This document shows positions 35,242 through 46,299 of a DNA stretch of 64,000 nt, piece after piece; position 1 is the stretch's first letter; each line of letters opens with the position of its first letter. The notes beneath the pieces are model-generated. The model was not told the DNA's origin. It saw nothing but the letters and a program-made list of their open reading frames with translations, and ran no database searches. Source of the DNA: Chamaelirium japonicum (Eukaryota > Streptophyta > Magnoliopsida > Liliales > Melanthiaceae); assembly GCA_947650365.1 (NCBI GenBank), contig OX393555.1, positions 15,687,251-15,751,250 of the forward strand, read 5' to 3'. A program made the translations under genes and the position numbers.

Positions 35242-36800
35242 GTGGCTACATATTGGTATTGCAATGGCAATGTAGGTTTGTATCCACCGACACTTTGGGG
35301 TTGGGTTAGGATTTAGAAAGGAAAAAAGAGGAGGAGAAAGAGGAGGGGAAGGAAGGAGGAAGATGAGGAGAAGGAAGAAGGAAGGGGGAAGGATGGGGAG
35401 GAGGAGGTGGCAGAGGGTGGCTTAAAACACGTGTTGTGGGGCAGGGACACTGGAGAAGGGGGTGGTGGTGGTGTTAGAAAAGGGGTGGGGGAGGTTTGGT
35501 TTGCTGGCATTTACGGCGAGGGTAGTGTAGAAATTAAGTGTTTTAAAAAAACTTATCAGTGTGGTGGGGCTATTTACACCACAGAGATTACTAGGAGCAG
35601 CATAGTTACAAACCCCCCCCCCCCCTCTTCTCCTTGCGCCATGGATGAGGGCAATACATGCTTGTCGTCGCCGCCTTCGACCATGCCTGGCAAAACGCAG
35701 CCCACTTCTATTGTTCGCATCTGCCGACCCTGACCCCATGAAATCCACCGCCGCCTCCTTCCTCCTCCTTCCTCCTCCCCAGTGCACCCCTTCCCTCCTT
35801 CTTCCTCTTCCTACACTCGGCTGTTCCAAACCAGCCCTTTTTTCAGTGCACTCGTCTATGTGATGCTGAGTGCATCTATATTTCATTTGGTCATCGGAGG
35901 CCAAGTGCTCATCAGTGGCCTAATGGTCTGTAGATGCACTTGGCATCGCATGGACGCGTGCCCTCCTCCTTCTTCCTCCTCCTACACTCGGTGGTTTCAG
36001 CCCAGTCCCCTTTCTCATGCACTCGGCATCGCATGGACAAGTGCACATGTACAGAGGCGGGGTTGAAACGGCTGAGTGTAGGAGGAGAAAGAAGGGGATA
36101 AGGAAGGGGAGGAGGAAAAAGGAGGAGGAAGGAGAAGGAGGAGGATAGGCGGCGACGAAGGATGGACAACGACGTATGTAGTGGCGGACCTAGGATCTTT
36201 CCTCAAGGGGCATCATTATTAAAAAGTAACTACAATTGTTGCCTCATAGTCGGAGGCTTCGGCCGGTGACGTGATAACGTCCCTACCCTTCCTTCGATCG
36301 CACAGCAAAATGCATGTTATGAGGATTTCAGTCCTCGGAGTCCTTAAAAAATTTGGGTCTATAATTAGCCGACTTGGTCGGGTTGCGCCGGTCGGAATAA
36401 TAGACCAGATCCTTATTTAATTTTTTATTTTTTTTAGAAAATTTCATACATACCCCCAAAACCCTATAAACATGCCTCGATTCTCACTTGATTCTAATTC
36501 ATTAAGAGCCACGGGATGAACCCTAGGGGGATGCCACGTGCGCGGGTGGTGGCTGATGGCAATGGGCGTTGGCCGACCAGTGTTCGGCGGCGGTGGGAGG
36601 TGGGGTGGGCCTGGTAGCATCCCCCTATTGAACATATATGGACATACTCGTGGAGTGATCCTGTCGTTTGTTCCTCAGTTTGTTCAAATAGCGATACTTG
36701 TTTCAAATGTCTGTACTGATTTACATCCGGCCAATGAGTAGCTTCGAGTGGACACCTCCACGTGAAGTTGGCAACCAAAAGTTGACTATTATTGGTTTTT
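35242..36800. other. Unassigned spacer with inverted and low-complexity repeats
   Basis: 35310-35500 is GGA-rich. A 13-base C run lies at 35613-35625. From 35780 to 36120 the word CTCCTACACTCGG-GTTTCA occurs twice direct and once inverted, with CATGCACTCGGCATCGCATG between. 36175-36470 begins GTAGTGGCGGACCTAGGAT, a start I associate with dispersed plant repeats, but no second end is found. The open frames in both strands are repeat-driven. Confidence 0.4.
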
Positions 36801-37053
36801 GGATAAATTACACTTTGCCCCCTGAAGTTTAACTCAAAAACATTTAGCCCCCCTATAGTTAAGAAACTATATTTTACCTCCCTTTAACTCAATTTTGATC
36901 AGATAAAAATTACCAAATGAGGAAATCAGGCAGTTGTTAAAAGGGGACATTGTGCCAACATTTCAAACTTTAGGTAGTGATTTGGAAAAAAATAAACTAA
37001 GGGAGGTTAAGTATTTTTGAGCTGAACTTCAAGGGAGCTACATGTAACTTACT
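36801..37053 (-). mobile_element. TIR MITE, family 'TAAATTACACTTTGCCCC', copy 2
   Basis: It begins GGATAAATTACACTTTGCCC and its right end is a diverged complement (GTAACTTAC). Its interior is the reverse complement of copy 1 (4267-4522), including the TTTGAAATGTT and TTTTTATCTGATC words. The flanks TTGGTTTTT and TTTGTTTTT are a possible imperfect target duplication. A run of 21 G (37073-37093) lies just beyond. Confidence 0.7.
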
Positions 37054-37093
37054 TTGTTTTTTTTCAAAAATTGGGGGGGGGGGGGGGGGGGGG

Positions 37094-38294
37094 CAAAGTA
37101 GGTCCACCCCCTGGGTGAATAAGTGACGACTTGCATGAGTCATGCCCCAGAAATTTGAATATCAATCTCTGGGGTGTGATGGGAGAAAAAGGTGAACGGT
37201 TCGGTTATGATCGATCACAATACCTATACTAATTTTAAGAATCTTAAGACTTATTTTTACATGTTATCTTTTAGTATTTGTGCCACGTCGGTACCATTTC
37301 ACATTGACAGGATTTCCCGCTAAAGGAGCACGACGCTACGCTCAAGCCTTCGACGACGAGCCAATTAGCCTCACTAACTCAACCACTCACGAAGGCTAAT
37401 CTGGTGGTCCTATCTACAAGGTTAATCATTTAAGCCATTTATATTTTATTATATTTAAAAGTAATCTATCCTAGGCTTGGGCCTTGAGGAGAGGCCTACT
37501 AAGAAGATACAACTGGATCATTTCAACCACAATCTATACTAATAATACTACAAGCTAGACTAAACCACATATATATTCTCATTATGATAACATGAGGTCT
37601 ACAAGGTGCTATCACAGAAAAAAAAAGTATGGCTACCCACTCCTCCACTGCTACCGTACTCCACAGCTGCTATCCGTACAATAGCTCTGGCACCACTCAG
37701 CAAGAAAGTCTACTGTGGGAAGAGTAGTGCCCCAAACAGGGTCAGTCCAAACCACTGACTAGCAAGTAGACCCCCGCTCTAAGGGGGTGAGTGTGTGCGA
37801 GGGTGTCTTTAAAGTAAGATTTATTATAACGAGATCAAAGTGAGCGATAATATAGCTTAATAAGAAATAATCTGAGAGAAAAATATTATAAACTACCACT
37901 CAGCTACTGGCTTTTCAACTCTCATCCAATATTTCATTCAACTCTTAATTATAATATATTCAGAGGCCCGATATAATAGTTTCTAATAGTATATGCCATA
38001 GTACTAACCATGCGTCATATACAGTAGTAATACAGTGTTTGATTGTTTTCAATCATTTAGCAAGCACGGGTCTCAACAAGAGTGTTGCTTAACAGCATTA
38101 AGAACTATGACATACAATTCTAATTGCCCAATTCCAACCCAACATATCACAATAGTCTAATATTAATCATCATACGACTCATGGTTATGTTACACAATAT
38201 ACGAAGAATCATTTACAAATATCACAAACTATGCGTACGAAAACATAATTTGAAAATAACCTCAGAGCAAGTGAATACTTGCCTTAGTTATTGC
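37094..38294 (-). repeat. Probable old chromovirus-type LTR, left part
   Basis: CATGCCCCAGAAATTTG near 37143, followed by a second TCTCTGGGGTGTGA, is the complement of the TTTCTGGGGCATGACA end seen in element 5. The text up to 38294 (CTCAGAGCAAGTGAATACTTGCC) reads like the body of a decayed Tekay/Del-type LTR on the - strand. It would go on at 61608, beyond element 3. There is no paired LTR, so this is tentative. Confidence 0.4.
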
Positions 38295-38963
38295 TGTAGA
38301 CACACGAATTTCGTCAGACCCGAACCCGACTCACGTGCGCCAACGCGGATGCAAACCCGACACACGGACCCAACTCGCGCGCACCGACATGGATTCAAAC
38401 CCGACTCGCGCGCGCCGATGCGGACCCGGACCCCATGCGCCAAGGGGGGCCGACCCCTACTAGGGTCCGAACCCCATGGGGGCCGGTCCCTACTAGGACC
38501 CGAGCCACATGGGGCCGGCCCTAGTAGGACCCGAACCCCATGGGGGGCCGGCCGGCCCTGCAAGGAAAGGGGAGAAAAAGAAAGAAAAGAAAAAGGAAAG
38601 AAAAGAAAGGAAAGAAAAGAAAAAGGAAAGAAAAGAAAGGAAAGAAAAGAAAAGGAAAGAAAAGAAAAGGAAAGAAAAGAAAGAAAAGGAAAGAATACCG
38701 CCATGCGCGGGGGGAGGTAGCGTATGACGTCTGCACACACGCGGATCTGCGCCGATCCCTCGATCCGACGCACAAGACGAAGCGCCCGATCGCCATCGAT
38801 TTCGTGCGCAAAATCCAGCCATAATTGCACCCGCCAGAAAAGGAAAACAACTAAATGTTATTCCCTTCATCAATGGATGAATAAAATCCGGGTAATTATG
38901 AGAGAGATACAAAAGGGATTTAAAATTAAAGAGTTCCCATATCTCTCTCCCCACCTCTTTGCC

Positions 38964-38972
38964 TATAAATAG
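38964..38972 (+). promoter_or_regulatory. TATA box of element 3 5' LTR
   Basis: TATAAATAG lies after a pyrimidine-rich stretch. The same box is at 51550-51558 in the 3' LTR. Transcription would start about 30 bp on, before the 70-bp array. Confidence 0.75.
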
Positions 38973-39240
38973 AGGGGGTGGGGGAAGGAAAAAATGGTCG
39001 GAAAATTGAAGACGAAACGCCAGAGCTCTGCAGAAGAGGAGACGCTTCTTCATCGACCCAAGGCTTCACGAGGCACAGTCAAGCCTGTCCCGAGGGATCG
39101 GCTTACTGAAAGTCCTCATCAATGTGAAGGCCCTTGCACACGAAGATCATCCCTTCGACTCCGTGCACGAAGAAGAAAGCTCGGAGAAGAAGAACCCTTC
39201 GACTCCGAAGACGCCAGAAGCAAAGGCCGGAGAAGAAGAG

Positions 39241-40010
39241 GAGCGGCACTACCCCGTCGTCTCCAACAAGCTTCGACTCCGATCAAGCCCAAAAGCCCGG
39301 AGAAGAAGAGGAGCGGCACTACCCCGTCGTCTCCAACAAGCTTCGACTCCGATCAAGCCCAAAAGCCCGGAGAAGAAGAGGAGCGGCACTACCCCGTCGT
39401 CTCCAACAAGCTTCGACTCCGATCAAGCCCAAAAGCCCGGAGAAGAAGAGGAGCGGCACTACCCCGTCGTCTCCAACAAGCTTCGACTCCGATCAAGCCC
39501 AAAAGCCCGGAGAAGAAGAGGAGCGGCTCTACCCCGTCGTCTCCAACAAGCTTCGACTCCGATCAAGCCCAAAAGCCCGGAGAAGAAGAGGAGCGGCACT
39601 ACCCCGTCGTCTCCAACAAGCTTCGACTCCGATCAAGCACAAAAGCCCGGAGAAGAAGAGGAGCGGCACTACCCCGTCGTCTCCAACAAGCTTCGACTCC
39701 GATCAAGCCCAAAAGCCCGGAGAAGAAGAGAAGCGGCACTACCCCGTCGTCTCCAACAAGCTTCGACTCCGATCAAGCCCAAAAGCCCGGAGAAGAAGAG
39801 GAGCGGCACTACCCCGTCGTCTCCAACAAGCTTCGACTCCGATCAAGCCCAAAAGCCCGGAGAAGAAGAGGAGCGGCACTACCCCGTCGTCTCCAACAAG
39901 CCTTCGACTCCGATTAAGCCCAAAAGCCCGGAGAAGAAGAGGAGCGGCACTACCCCGTCGTCTCCAACAAATCCTCGATCCCGACCAAGCCCCAAAGCTC
40001 GGAGGAGAGA
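39241..40010 (+). repeat. 70-bp tandem array in 5' LTR (11 units)
   Basis: Units start GAGCGGCACTACCCCGTCGT and contain CTTCGACTCCGATCAAGCCC and AAAGCCCGGAGAAGAAGAG. They are nearly identical. The array lies downstream of the TATA box, so it should be transcribed. The 3' LTR has 12 units. Confidence 0.95.
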
Positions 40011-40983
40011 AGCGAAGCGTCATCACCCCGTCGTCTTCGACTAACACCTGCGCCATCCGCGAAGAAGAAAGCCTGGAGCAGATAGTCTGAAGCGTCGCTA
40101 CCCCGTCGTCTTCATCAACAAAAGCCGACGCTACAACCGTCGCACGGAGACCGTCGCTACCCTCGTCGTCTTCATCAACAAAAGCCGACGCCACAACCGT
40201 CGCACGGAGATCGGTGCTACCCCCACTATCTTCGAAAGCATTCTTCGACTCCGATCACGCCAAAGAAGCCCGGAGAAGAAGAGAAGTCCAGTCGATACGT
40301 AAACCGTCGAAGCACCGGAGAAGTAGCCCACGTCGTTCGAAGAAGAAGATCGAGTTGACGCCAAAGCTAAAGCCAACGCAAGAAGCCAAAGCAAAGCCCC
40401 AGTAAAGCCCGCGCCAAAGCAACGCAAGTGCCAAAGCCAAGCGACTACGCCGGCCACGAGCAAAAGCACCGCACGTTCTAGCCGATACGACGCGAAGTCC
40501 GGAAGAACGAAAGCATCGCAAGTCTCTCCCAGCTACGTCCAAGTGCAAGCGCCGAAGCAAAGCAAAAGCCAGAGCCACGCTAGAGCAAAGCCAAAGCCAA
40601 AAAGCCAAAGCCAAAGCCAACGCCAAAAGCTAGATCGACGCCGCGAACCGACGATCAAGGACACCGAGGTCAAGCAAGGAACGAGGAAGACGCGAAGACC
40701 GAGGAACGAAGCCGAAAACCCCCTAGCCGAGAAAGCGCGAAGCACGGAAGGGACAAAGCAACGGTGGACATTCCTTAGCCTCTCCAAAACCCTCTCCCTG
40801 TAAAACCCCTGTCCTGGGCAGCCCCTTCAGAGCTCTCGCACGAACACCACGTGGAGACGCGGATCAAAGGGATCCCCCAGAAGATCTTTCCCACAATCCC
40901 CTGATCAAAACTCGCCGCAACCCGGACTCGCTACACCCGAGCAACCCGGGTCCCGGCCACAATTGTAATCTCGTGTGATTCGC

Positions 40984-40989
40984 AATAAA
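40984..40989 (+). promoter_or_regulatory. Poly(A) signal of the LTR
   Basis: AATAAA lies 30 bp before the LTR end and is repeated at 61567-61572 in the 3' LTR, where it would end the element RNA. Confidence 0.6.
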
Positions 40990-41025
40990 GACGACCCGTA
41001 CCTTTTTTTCGCGTCCACAGATTTC

Positions 41026-41043
41026 TGGCACGCCCGGTGGGAC
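41026..41043 (+). promoter_or_regulatory. Element 3 primer binding site
   Basis: TGGCACGCCCGGTGGGAC begins six bases after the LTR end, the expected place, and is conserved in element 2. The pairing tRNA is not identified. Confidence 0.8.
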
Positions 41044-41091
41044 CTCTTCTCCTTTCATCCGTACGGTTGAAGAAGCTGCTTGAAGTTTGCA

Positions 41092-44000
41092 ATGGCCGGA
41101 ACGAACAACGATGCGTTTGCTCCAAGCCTCTCACCAATCGCCGAGTCTCCTCTACTCCGCCACGGTGATCCAGTAAATCCGGAGGGTGATGCTCCTCCAA
41201 TGGTGCGCGTCTACACTCGGCGTACACGGACTCTTGCGGACATCTTCGTGCCAGAAGCTACTACCGAAGATACTCGCCAAAGCGCCGACGAGGCCCTGGT
41301 GCATGAAGAAACGAGCCTCGATCCTGGAGCCCATGTCCAGAAGTTTGGGGAGGACCAGCCCCAACCCCGAACCAGTTCGGGTTCTCCAGCAGACGTTGCA
41401 CCTCCTCTGCAGGGGGCAAACATCAATCATCAGCCAGAAGCAAGTCGGCGTAACTACGTCTCAGATGATGACGGCGAGGATGCGAACATGCAACACCGAG
41501 GCGTTCTCCGTCACCACCCTCCGACCGCTCTTCAGCTCCAAGTCATGCAGATGAACGAGCACATGGCGCAGATTACTCGGCTAATGGAGGAGAAGGATCG
41601 TCACATCAACGCTCTGCTCCAGAAGCTAAGCGCAAAGGACGCTGCAGCAGTTAGCCAACCCGTCGCTTCTCCGGTAGCCGCTCCAGTTCCGTCTTCAACT
41701 CCCGCTCCTGCAGAAGTCGCTCCGACGATTCAAGCAGTTACTCCAGCGCTCTCCTCGGCTCCCGTCCCATTGGAAGTCGTCTACCCGGCGCCAGCCTCGG
41801 CGGCCACTCAACCTCCAGCAACGGCAACGATGAATGCTCAGCAAGTCCAAGCGTTGATAGCCGACATGATGCGTTCTCACGGCAGTGGCCTTCCTCCGAT
41901 CACGGCGGCATACTCGAAGCCCTACACTACGAGGATCCAGCAGCTACGCTTCCCAGTCGGATTCCAGCCGCCAAAGTTTCAGCACTTCGACGGAAAGGGA
42001 AATCCGAGACAGCACGTTGCCCACTTCATCGAGACCTGCAATAATGCCGGCACATATGGCGACGAGATGGTGAAGCAATTCGTCCGCACCCTCAAAGACA
42101 ACGCGTTCGACTGGTACGTTGATCTTCCTGCAGGAACCATTGACAGCTGGGATCAGATGGAGAGGGAGTTCCTCAATCGCTTCTACAGCACCAGACGAAC
42201 CGTCAGCATGATCGAGCTCACCGCCGTCAAGCAAAGGAAAGACGAGCCAGTGATCGACTACATCGACAGGTGGAGGAACCTCGCGCTGAATTCACGAGAC
42301 CGCTTGTCTGAAGACTCGGCCATCGAGATGTGCACCCAAGGCATGCACTGGGGTCTGCTCTACATCCTCAAAGGTATCAAGCCTCGGTCTTTCGAAGAAC
42401 TCGCAACTCGGGCTCATGACATGGAACTCAGCCTAGCAAACCGCGGGGACTCGAAGAGCAAGGACTTCTTGAAGATAGAGAAGAAGGACAAGCCACCGGC
42501 AACGAAACCGAAACAAGTCAATGTTGCCGACGTCGCTTCGACCTCCAAACCGCTCAAGATCGTTGGCAAGCCGGATCAGAAGAAGGGAGTCGCCATACCA
42601 CCGCCTCCGCCGCCAAGACAAAGGATGACTCTCGAGGAGCTCGAAGCAAAGGAGTACCCCTTCCCAGACTCGGAAGTCTCCTCCATGTTCGACCAACTGC
42701 TGCAAGAGAAGATGATAGAGCTTCCTCCTTCAAAGAGGCCCGAGCAGATGCATCGCGTCGACGACCCTCTCTTCTGCAAATACCACCGGGTGGTGAGTCA
42801 TCCCATCGAAAGATGTTTCGTCTTCAAGGAAAGAATCATGGCACTCGCCAAGCAAGGGAAGATAGAGATCGACTCCGGGGAGGTTGCTACGACCAACATG
42901 ACGTCCATCACCTTCGGCTCCTTCTCGCCGGTACTCGTTGCCGCTCGACGAAGCATGCCCAAATTGCGCCTCAATCGTCAAGCGTCAATCGCTAAGTCGA
43001 CTTCCCAGCCGAAAATCTCGAAGCGACGTCAACGTACTCCTGCGTTCTCCGAGGATGAAACACCGCTGCCCTGGGGGCAATCATCGCTCACGCCAGCACC
43101 TTTTCCAGGCAATACTGCATCCCAACGAACGCTCCAAAAGAGATACGAGCAAGGAGATCCGGAAGTCGGTCTGCTGGGCCAGCCTTCGGGGAAGTTCGAC
43201 TACTACGTCCTCTACTCAAGGCCTCCGTCCGTTCCAATCGACGAAATCAAGCCTACCGGCTGGGGATCGGGAGACGAGCCAATGGAGCCTCGAGAAGAGC
43301 AAGTCCCTTCCAGTCAAGCTATGTCCCAAAGCGCTCTTCGGAAAAGATACGAGCAGGGAGATCCGGAAGTCGGTCTGCTAGGCCAGTCTTCGGGGAAGTT
43401 CGACTACTACGTTCTCTACTCAAGGCCTCCGTCCGTTCCAATCGACGAAATCAAGCCCACCGGCTGGGGATCGGAAGACGAGTCAGTAGAGCCTCCAGAA
43501 GAACAAGTACCTCCGAGGGAACCAGTTGCTGCTGTCGACCATCATCCTAGCGGAGGGGAATCCACCGACGAAGAAGCATGGGTCATGCTACCGCGGCGGC
43601 GAAAGCCATGGCAAGAAAAGAAGCTCAAGCAAGACCGTGTGATGAGGGGATTCACCAAGCGGAAGACCTACAAGAAGAAAAGCAAGACTCCGGGAAGGAA
43701 GGTGTTCAAAGTGCCGCCAGCAAGCCAAGACGATATCCTTCAGCAGGGTCTTCCAGAGCCGACAACTTTGCAAGAGTTCTTCCCGGATCACTTCCTCCCA
43801 GTGGACCAACACGTCAAGGTGTCTTGTTGCATGGTCGAAGTCCATGAAGTGTCGGAAGGAAAGAACGAAGGCGAAACTTCTGAAGAAGGCGACTCCACCG
43901 ATGAGGGGGACGACTCCAACGATGGGGGCACCGCGGCTCACGACGAAGCGATCTTGCATATGCCTCTCGTAGAAGCTTTGCATCTTCCGAAGAAGGCTCG

Positions 44001-46299
44001 CCTAGCAATGGCGGCGGCCTTGACCGATCCAGATAGCTACAAAAGGAAGAGGAAGGACGATCAAAGACGCAAAGCTGTGGCCTCGTGTGATGCGACGATA
44101 ACCTTTTCAGATGAGGACCTGCAACTCGGGGCGCGATTGCACAACTGGCCTCTTTACGTCTCGGGATACATCAAGGAGAAGCCAGTGAACCGAATCTTGT
44201 TGGACTGTGGCTCTGCCGTCAACATCCTGCCCATCCAGACAATGCGGCAACTCGGCATCACCGACGACCAGCTCTCACCAAGTCAATTGGTCATTCAAGG
44301 CTTCAACCAGGGCGGACAGTCCACCGTCGGAATCATTCGTTCGAAGCTTTCCATTGGCCCGCTGGATACAACGGTCCTCTTCCACATCATCGATTGCCAG
44401 ACGTCATATCGCCTCCTGTTGGGAAGACCATGGCTGCACGAGAACGGCATCGTGGTATCCACTTGGCACCAGTGCCTCAAGTACTACGAAGAAGGCGTGG
44501 AGAGGTGCATAGTTGCAGACGACAAGCCATTCAACGAGGCCGAGGCACACCTGGCCGACGCTAAATTCTACCAAGCAAAGGGCCTGGTCGCGGAAGTTCT
44601 TCCAGCTAAAGCTCCTCGAGCTCAAAAGATTGAAGAAGTAAAGAAGGACAAGACTCCTCTTCCCGTGAATCCGGTGCCACCCTCTGACGAGGCAAGACTC
44701 AAGGTCCAAGGAACGCCGAAACCTGGGCAAAGGATGCGCATCAGCTTCGAGTCAAGAGCAATGCAACATACCCCGTTGCCAATCCAAACGACGCCTGTCC
44801 TGCGTCTTGCACCTCAGTGGCTCCGAAAATCCGAGCGATCGCCTTCTACTCCGACAAGGAAGCTGGCCCCATCGTTATCTCAGGCCAACGTCATCACTCT
44901 GCAAGAAATGACGGTGCCATTACCTAGCCTGACGGAAGCTCCGAACCCAAGCAGACCCGTCAAATCAGCAGACCTCGAGCAACTCGGATTCAAGCCGAAA
45001 GGGAGTTGGGGGCAAAACGCTGCCAAGTTGCTGTTTAGAGCTGGCTACAACGAGGAAAGCGCCATGGGCACACTCCCATCAGCAGCAACTCCACATGGGA
45101 TGACGAGAACTCAAGCTCGGCTGTTTCAAAACGGAGAGCAAATTCCCCCGAACCGCCGAGGCATCGGCTCCAGTCAAAATCTGTTGGTCATCAGAACCGC
45201 AGCGAAGAAGACCTTCACCTCGAACTACATCGAGGCGAGGATGGTAGATGAAGCAACCGAAGAATCGACAATCTCCGATGCACGCTCTACCTACCTCAGC
45301 CATCCAGACAGCAAGAGAAGACGACAACGGGTTCGATGCCAAGCCTTGCTCCGGCAGCAAACCAGAGGTGGTAAAGACTGGTCGAACCAAAAACGCAAAT
45401 CCGTATTCGAGAGGCTCGGGCCAGTCAAACAATCAAAGAAGAAGTCGGCATTCGATCGTCTGGGGATGCCAATCGAGGACTTTGTCTCAACACCCACCCA
45501 CCCACCCATGCTTGTCGTCAATCATATCTCCATTACGGATCCCGACAACGGTGATACTTCTACTTCGGACGACGAATTGCAAGATGCCCCGTCGGTCCTC
45601 GCAGAAGGGGGGCAGTCCACCGTTGATGACTCAAAGAAAGGGGGCAGTCCAAGAAGACGACGACGGCATACTTCTTCAGTGCCTAGGGCCAAATCCTTAC
45701 TGTCTTGGGGGCAACCGTCTCTCATGCAAGCACTCCATCTTCCAAACGAAGCTACGTCCTGGCACATGCTCAAAGCGAGAGACGAACAAAGAAGCCCCGA
45801 AGTCAACCTGCTAGGCCAACCATCAGGTAAGCTCGACTTCTATGTCCTCTACTCCATGCCTCCTTTGATTCCAAACAAAGAAATCAAGCCAACCGGTTGG
45901 AGATCGGAAGATGAATCGGTACAGTCTCTAGAAGAGCAAGTCCTTCCGATCAAAGAAGAGCCTTCTGTCGCAGCACCAGTTCTTCATCTTGGCAAAGAAG
46001 ATCTTACACGGGCTATGGCGCCTCGAAGGAGAAGGTCACGACGATCAAGCTACAGGATAGCACGTCTGGCTAAAGACCGGGCAAGAAGAAAATTCCCCAG
46101 AAGAAAGTCCTTCAAGGAAAAGAATGATGCTCCAGGAAAAAAGACGTCCAAAGTACCACCAGCAAATCTGAAAAATTTCCTCCAGCAAAGCTTCCTAGAG
46201 CCGGCAACACTCCAGGAGTTCTTTCCAAATCGCTTCCTTGAAGCTGATCAAGACTTCAAGGTCTGCTGCTACGTGATGGAAGTCCACCAAGTGCTCTGA
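41092..46299 (+). CDS. Element 3 gag-protease polyprotein with internal duplication
   Basis: The open frame is 1,735 codons from the ATG at 41092 (start MAGTNNDAFAPSL, as in element 2). In order it holds an acidic/Pro-rich N-terminus, the retrotransposon gag core (about residues 290-450, FQHFDGKGNPRQHVAHFIE, EFLNRFYSTRRT) and a CKYHRVVSHPIERC knuckle (about 560). Next are two tandem units of about 68 residues (YEQGDPEVGLLGQ ... SGKFDYYVLY, from about 680) and an aspartic protease region with DCGSAVNILP (about 1037). After GQSTVDD (about 1510) a diverged further copy of the unit and its following basic and PPA(S/N)L parts appears, where element 2 has RT. Gag would form particles and the protease would process them. 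Retroelement protein, not a host gene. Confidence 0.85.
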   Translation: MAGTNNDAFAPSLSPIAESPLLRHGDPVNPEGDAPPMVRVYTRRTRTLADIFVPEATTEDTRQSADEALVHEETSLDPGAHVQKFGEDQPQPRTSSGSPADVAPPLQGANINHQPEASRRNYVSDDDGEDANMQHRGVLRHHPPTALQLQVMQMNEHMAQITRLMEEKDRHINALLQKLSAKDAAAVSQPVASPVAAPVPSSTPAPAEVAPTIQAVTPALSSAPVPLEVVYPAPASAATQPPATATMNAQQVQALIADMMRSHGSGLPPITAAYSKPYTTRIQQLRFPVGFQPPKFQHFDGKGNPRQHVAHFIETCNNAGTYGDEMVKQFVRTLKDNAFDWYVDLPAGTIDSWDQMEREFLNRFYSTRRTVSMIELTAVKQRKDEPVIDYIDRWRNLALNSRDRLSEDSAIEMCTQGMHWGLLYILKGIKPRSFEELATRAHDMELSLANRGDSKSKDFLKIEKKDKPPATKPKQVNVADVASTSKPLKIVGKPDQKKGVAIPPPPPPRQRMTLEELEAKEYPFPDSEVSSMFDQLLQEKMIELPPSKRPEQMHRVDDPLFCKYHRVVSHPIERCFVFKERIMALAKQGKIEIDSGEVATTNMTSITFGSFSPVLVAARRSMPKLRLNRQASIAKSTSQPKISKRRQRTPAFSEDETPLPWGQSSLTPAPFPGNTASQRTLQKRYEQGDPEVGLLGQPSGKFDYYVLYSRPPSVPIDEIKPTGWGSGDEPMEPREEQVPSSQAMSQSALRKRYEQGDPEVGLLGQSSGKFDYYVLYSRPPSVPIDEIKPTGWGSEDESVEPPEEQVPPREPVAAVDHHPSGGESTDEEAWVMLPRRRKPWQEKKLKQDRVMRGFTKRKTYKKKSKTPGRKVFKVPPASQDDILQQGLPEPTTLQEFFPDHFLPVDQHVKVSCCMVEVHEVSEGKNEGETSEEGDSTDEGDDSNDGGTAAHDEAILHMPLVEALHLPKKARLAMAAALTDPDSYKRKRKDDQRRKAVASCDATITFSDEDLQLGARLHNWPLYVSGYIKEKPVNRILLDCGSAVNILPIQTMRQLGITDDQLSPSQLVIQGFNQGGQSTVGIIRSKLSIGPLDTTVLFHIIDCQTSYRLLLGRPWLHENGIVVSTWHQCLKYYEEGVERCIVADDKPFNEAEAHLADAKFYQAKGLVAEVLPAKAPRAQKIEEVKKDKTPLPVNPVPPSDEARLKVQGTPKPGQRMRISFESRAMQHTPLPIQTTPVLRLAPQWLRKSERSPSTPTRKLAPSLSQANVITLQEMTVPLPSLTEAPNPSRPVKSADLEQLGFKPKGSWGQNAAKLLFRAGYNEESAMGTLPSAATPHGMTRTQARLFQNGEQIPPNRRGIGSSQNLLVIRTAAKKTFTSNYIEARMVDEATEESTISDARSTYLSHPDSKRRRQRVRCQALLRQQTRGGKDWSNQKRKSVFERLGPVKQSKKKSAFDRLGMPIEDFVSTPTHPPMLVVNHISITDPDNGDTSTSDDELQDAPSVLAEGGQSTVDDSKKGGSPRRRRRHTSSVPRAKSLLSWGQPSLMQALHLPNEATSWHMLKARDEQRSPEVNLLGQPSGKLDFYVLYSMPPLIPNKEIKPTGWRSEDESVQSLEEQVLPIKEEPSVAAPVLHLGKEDLTRAMAPRRRRSRRSSYRIARLAKDRARRKFPRRKSFKEKNDAPGKKTSKVPPANLKNFLQQSFLEPATLQEFFPNRFLEADQDFKVCCYVMEVHQVL

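Larger units (their letters stand above)
38295..41019 (+). repeat. Element 3 5' LTR
   Basis: The 2,725-bp repeat starts TGTAGACACACGAATTTCG and ends TTTCGCGTCCACA. In order it holds a GGCCGG-rich part, an AAAGA-rich tract, a TATA box (38964-38972), a 70-bp array and an AATAAA signal (40984-40989). Confidence 0.95.

Noticed and set aside
38996-40090. Three overlapping frames of over 300 codons in the LTR
   Set aside because: They come from a 70-bp repeat without stops; the repeated peptide matches no protein family. The same holds for 51580-52985.
41092-46299. Large host gene on the + strand
   Set aside because: The gag core, knuckle, DCGS protease and position after an LTR and primer site make it a retroelement polyprotein.
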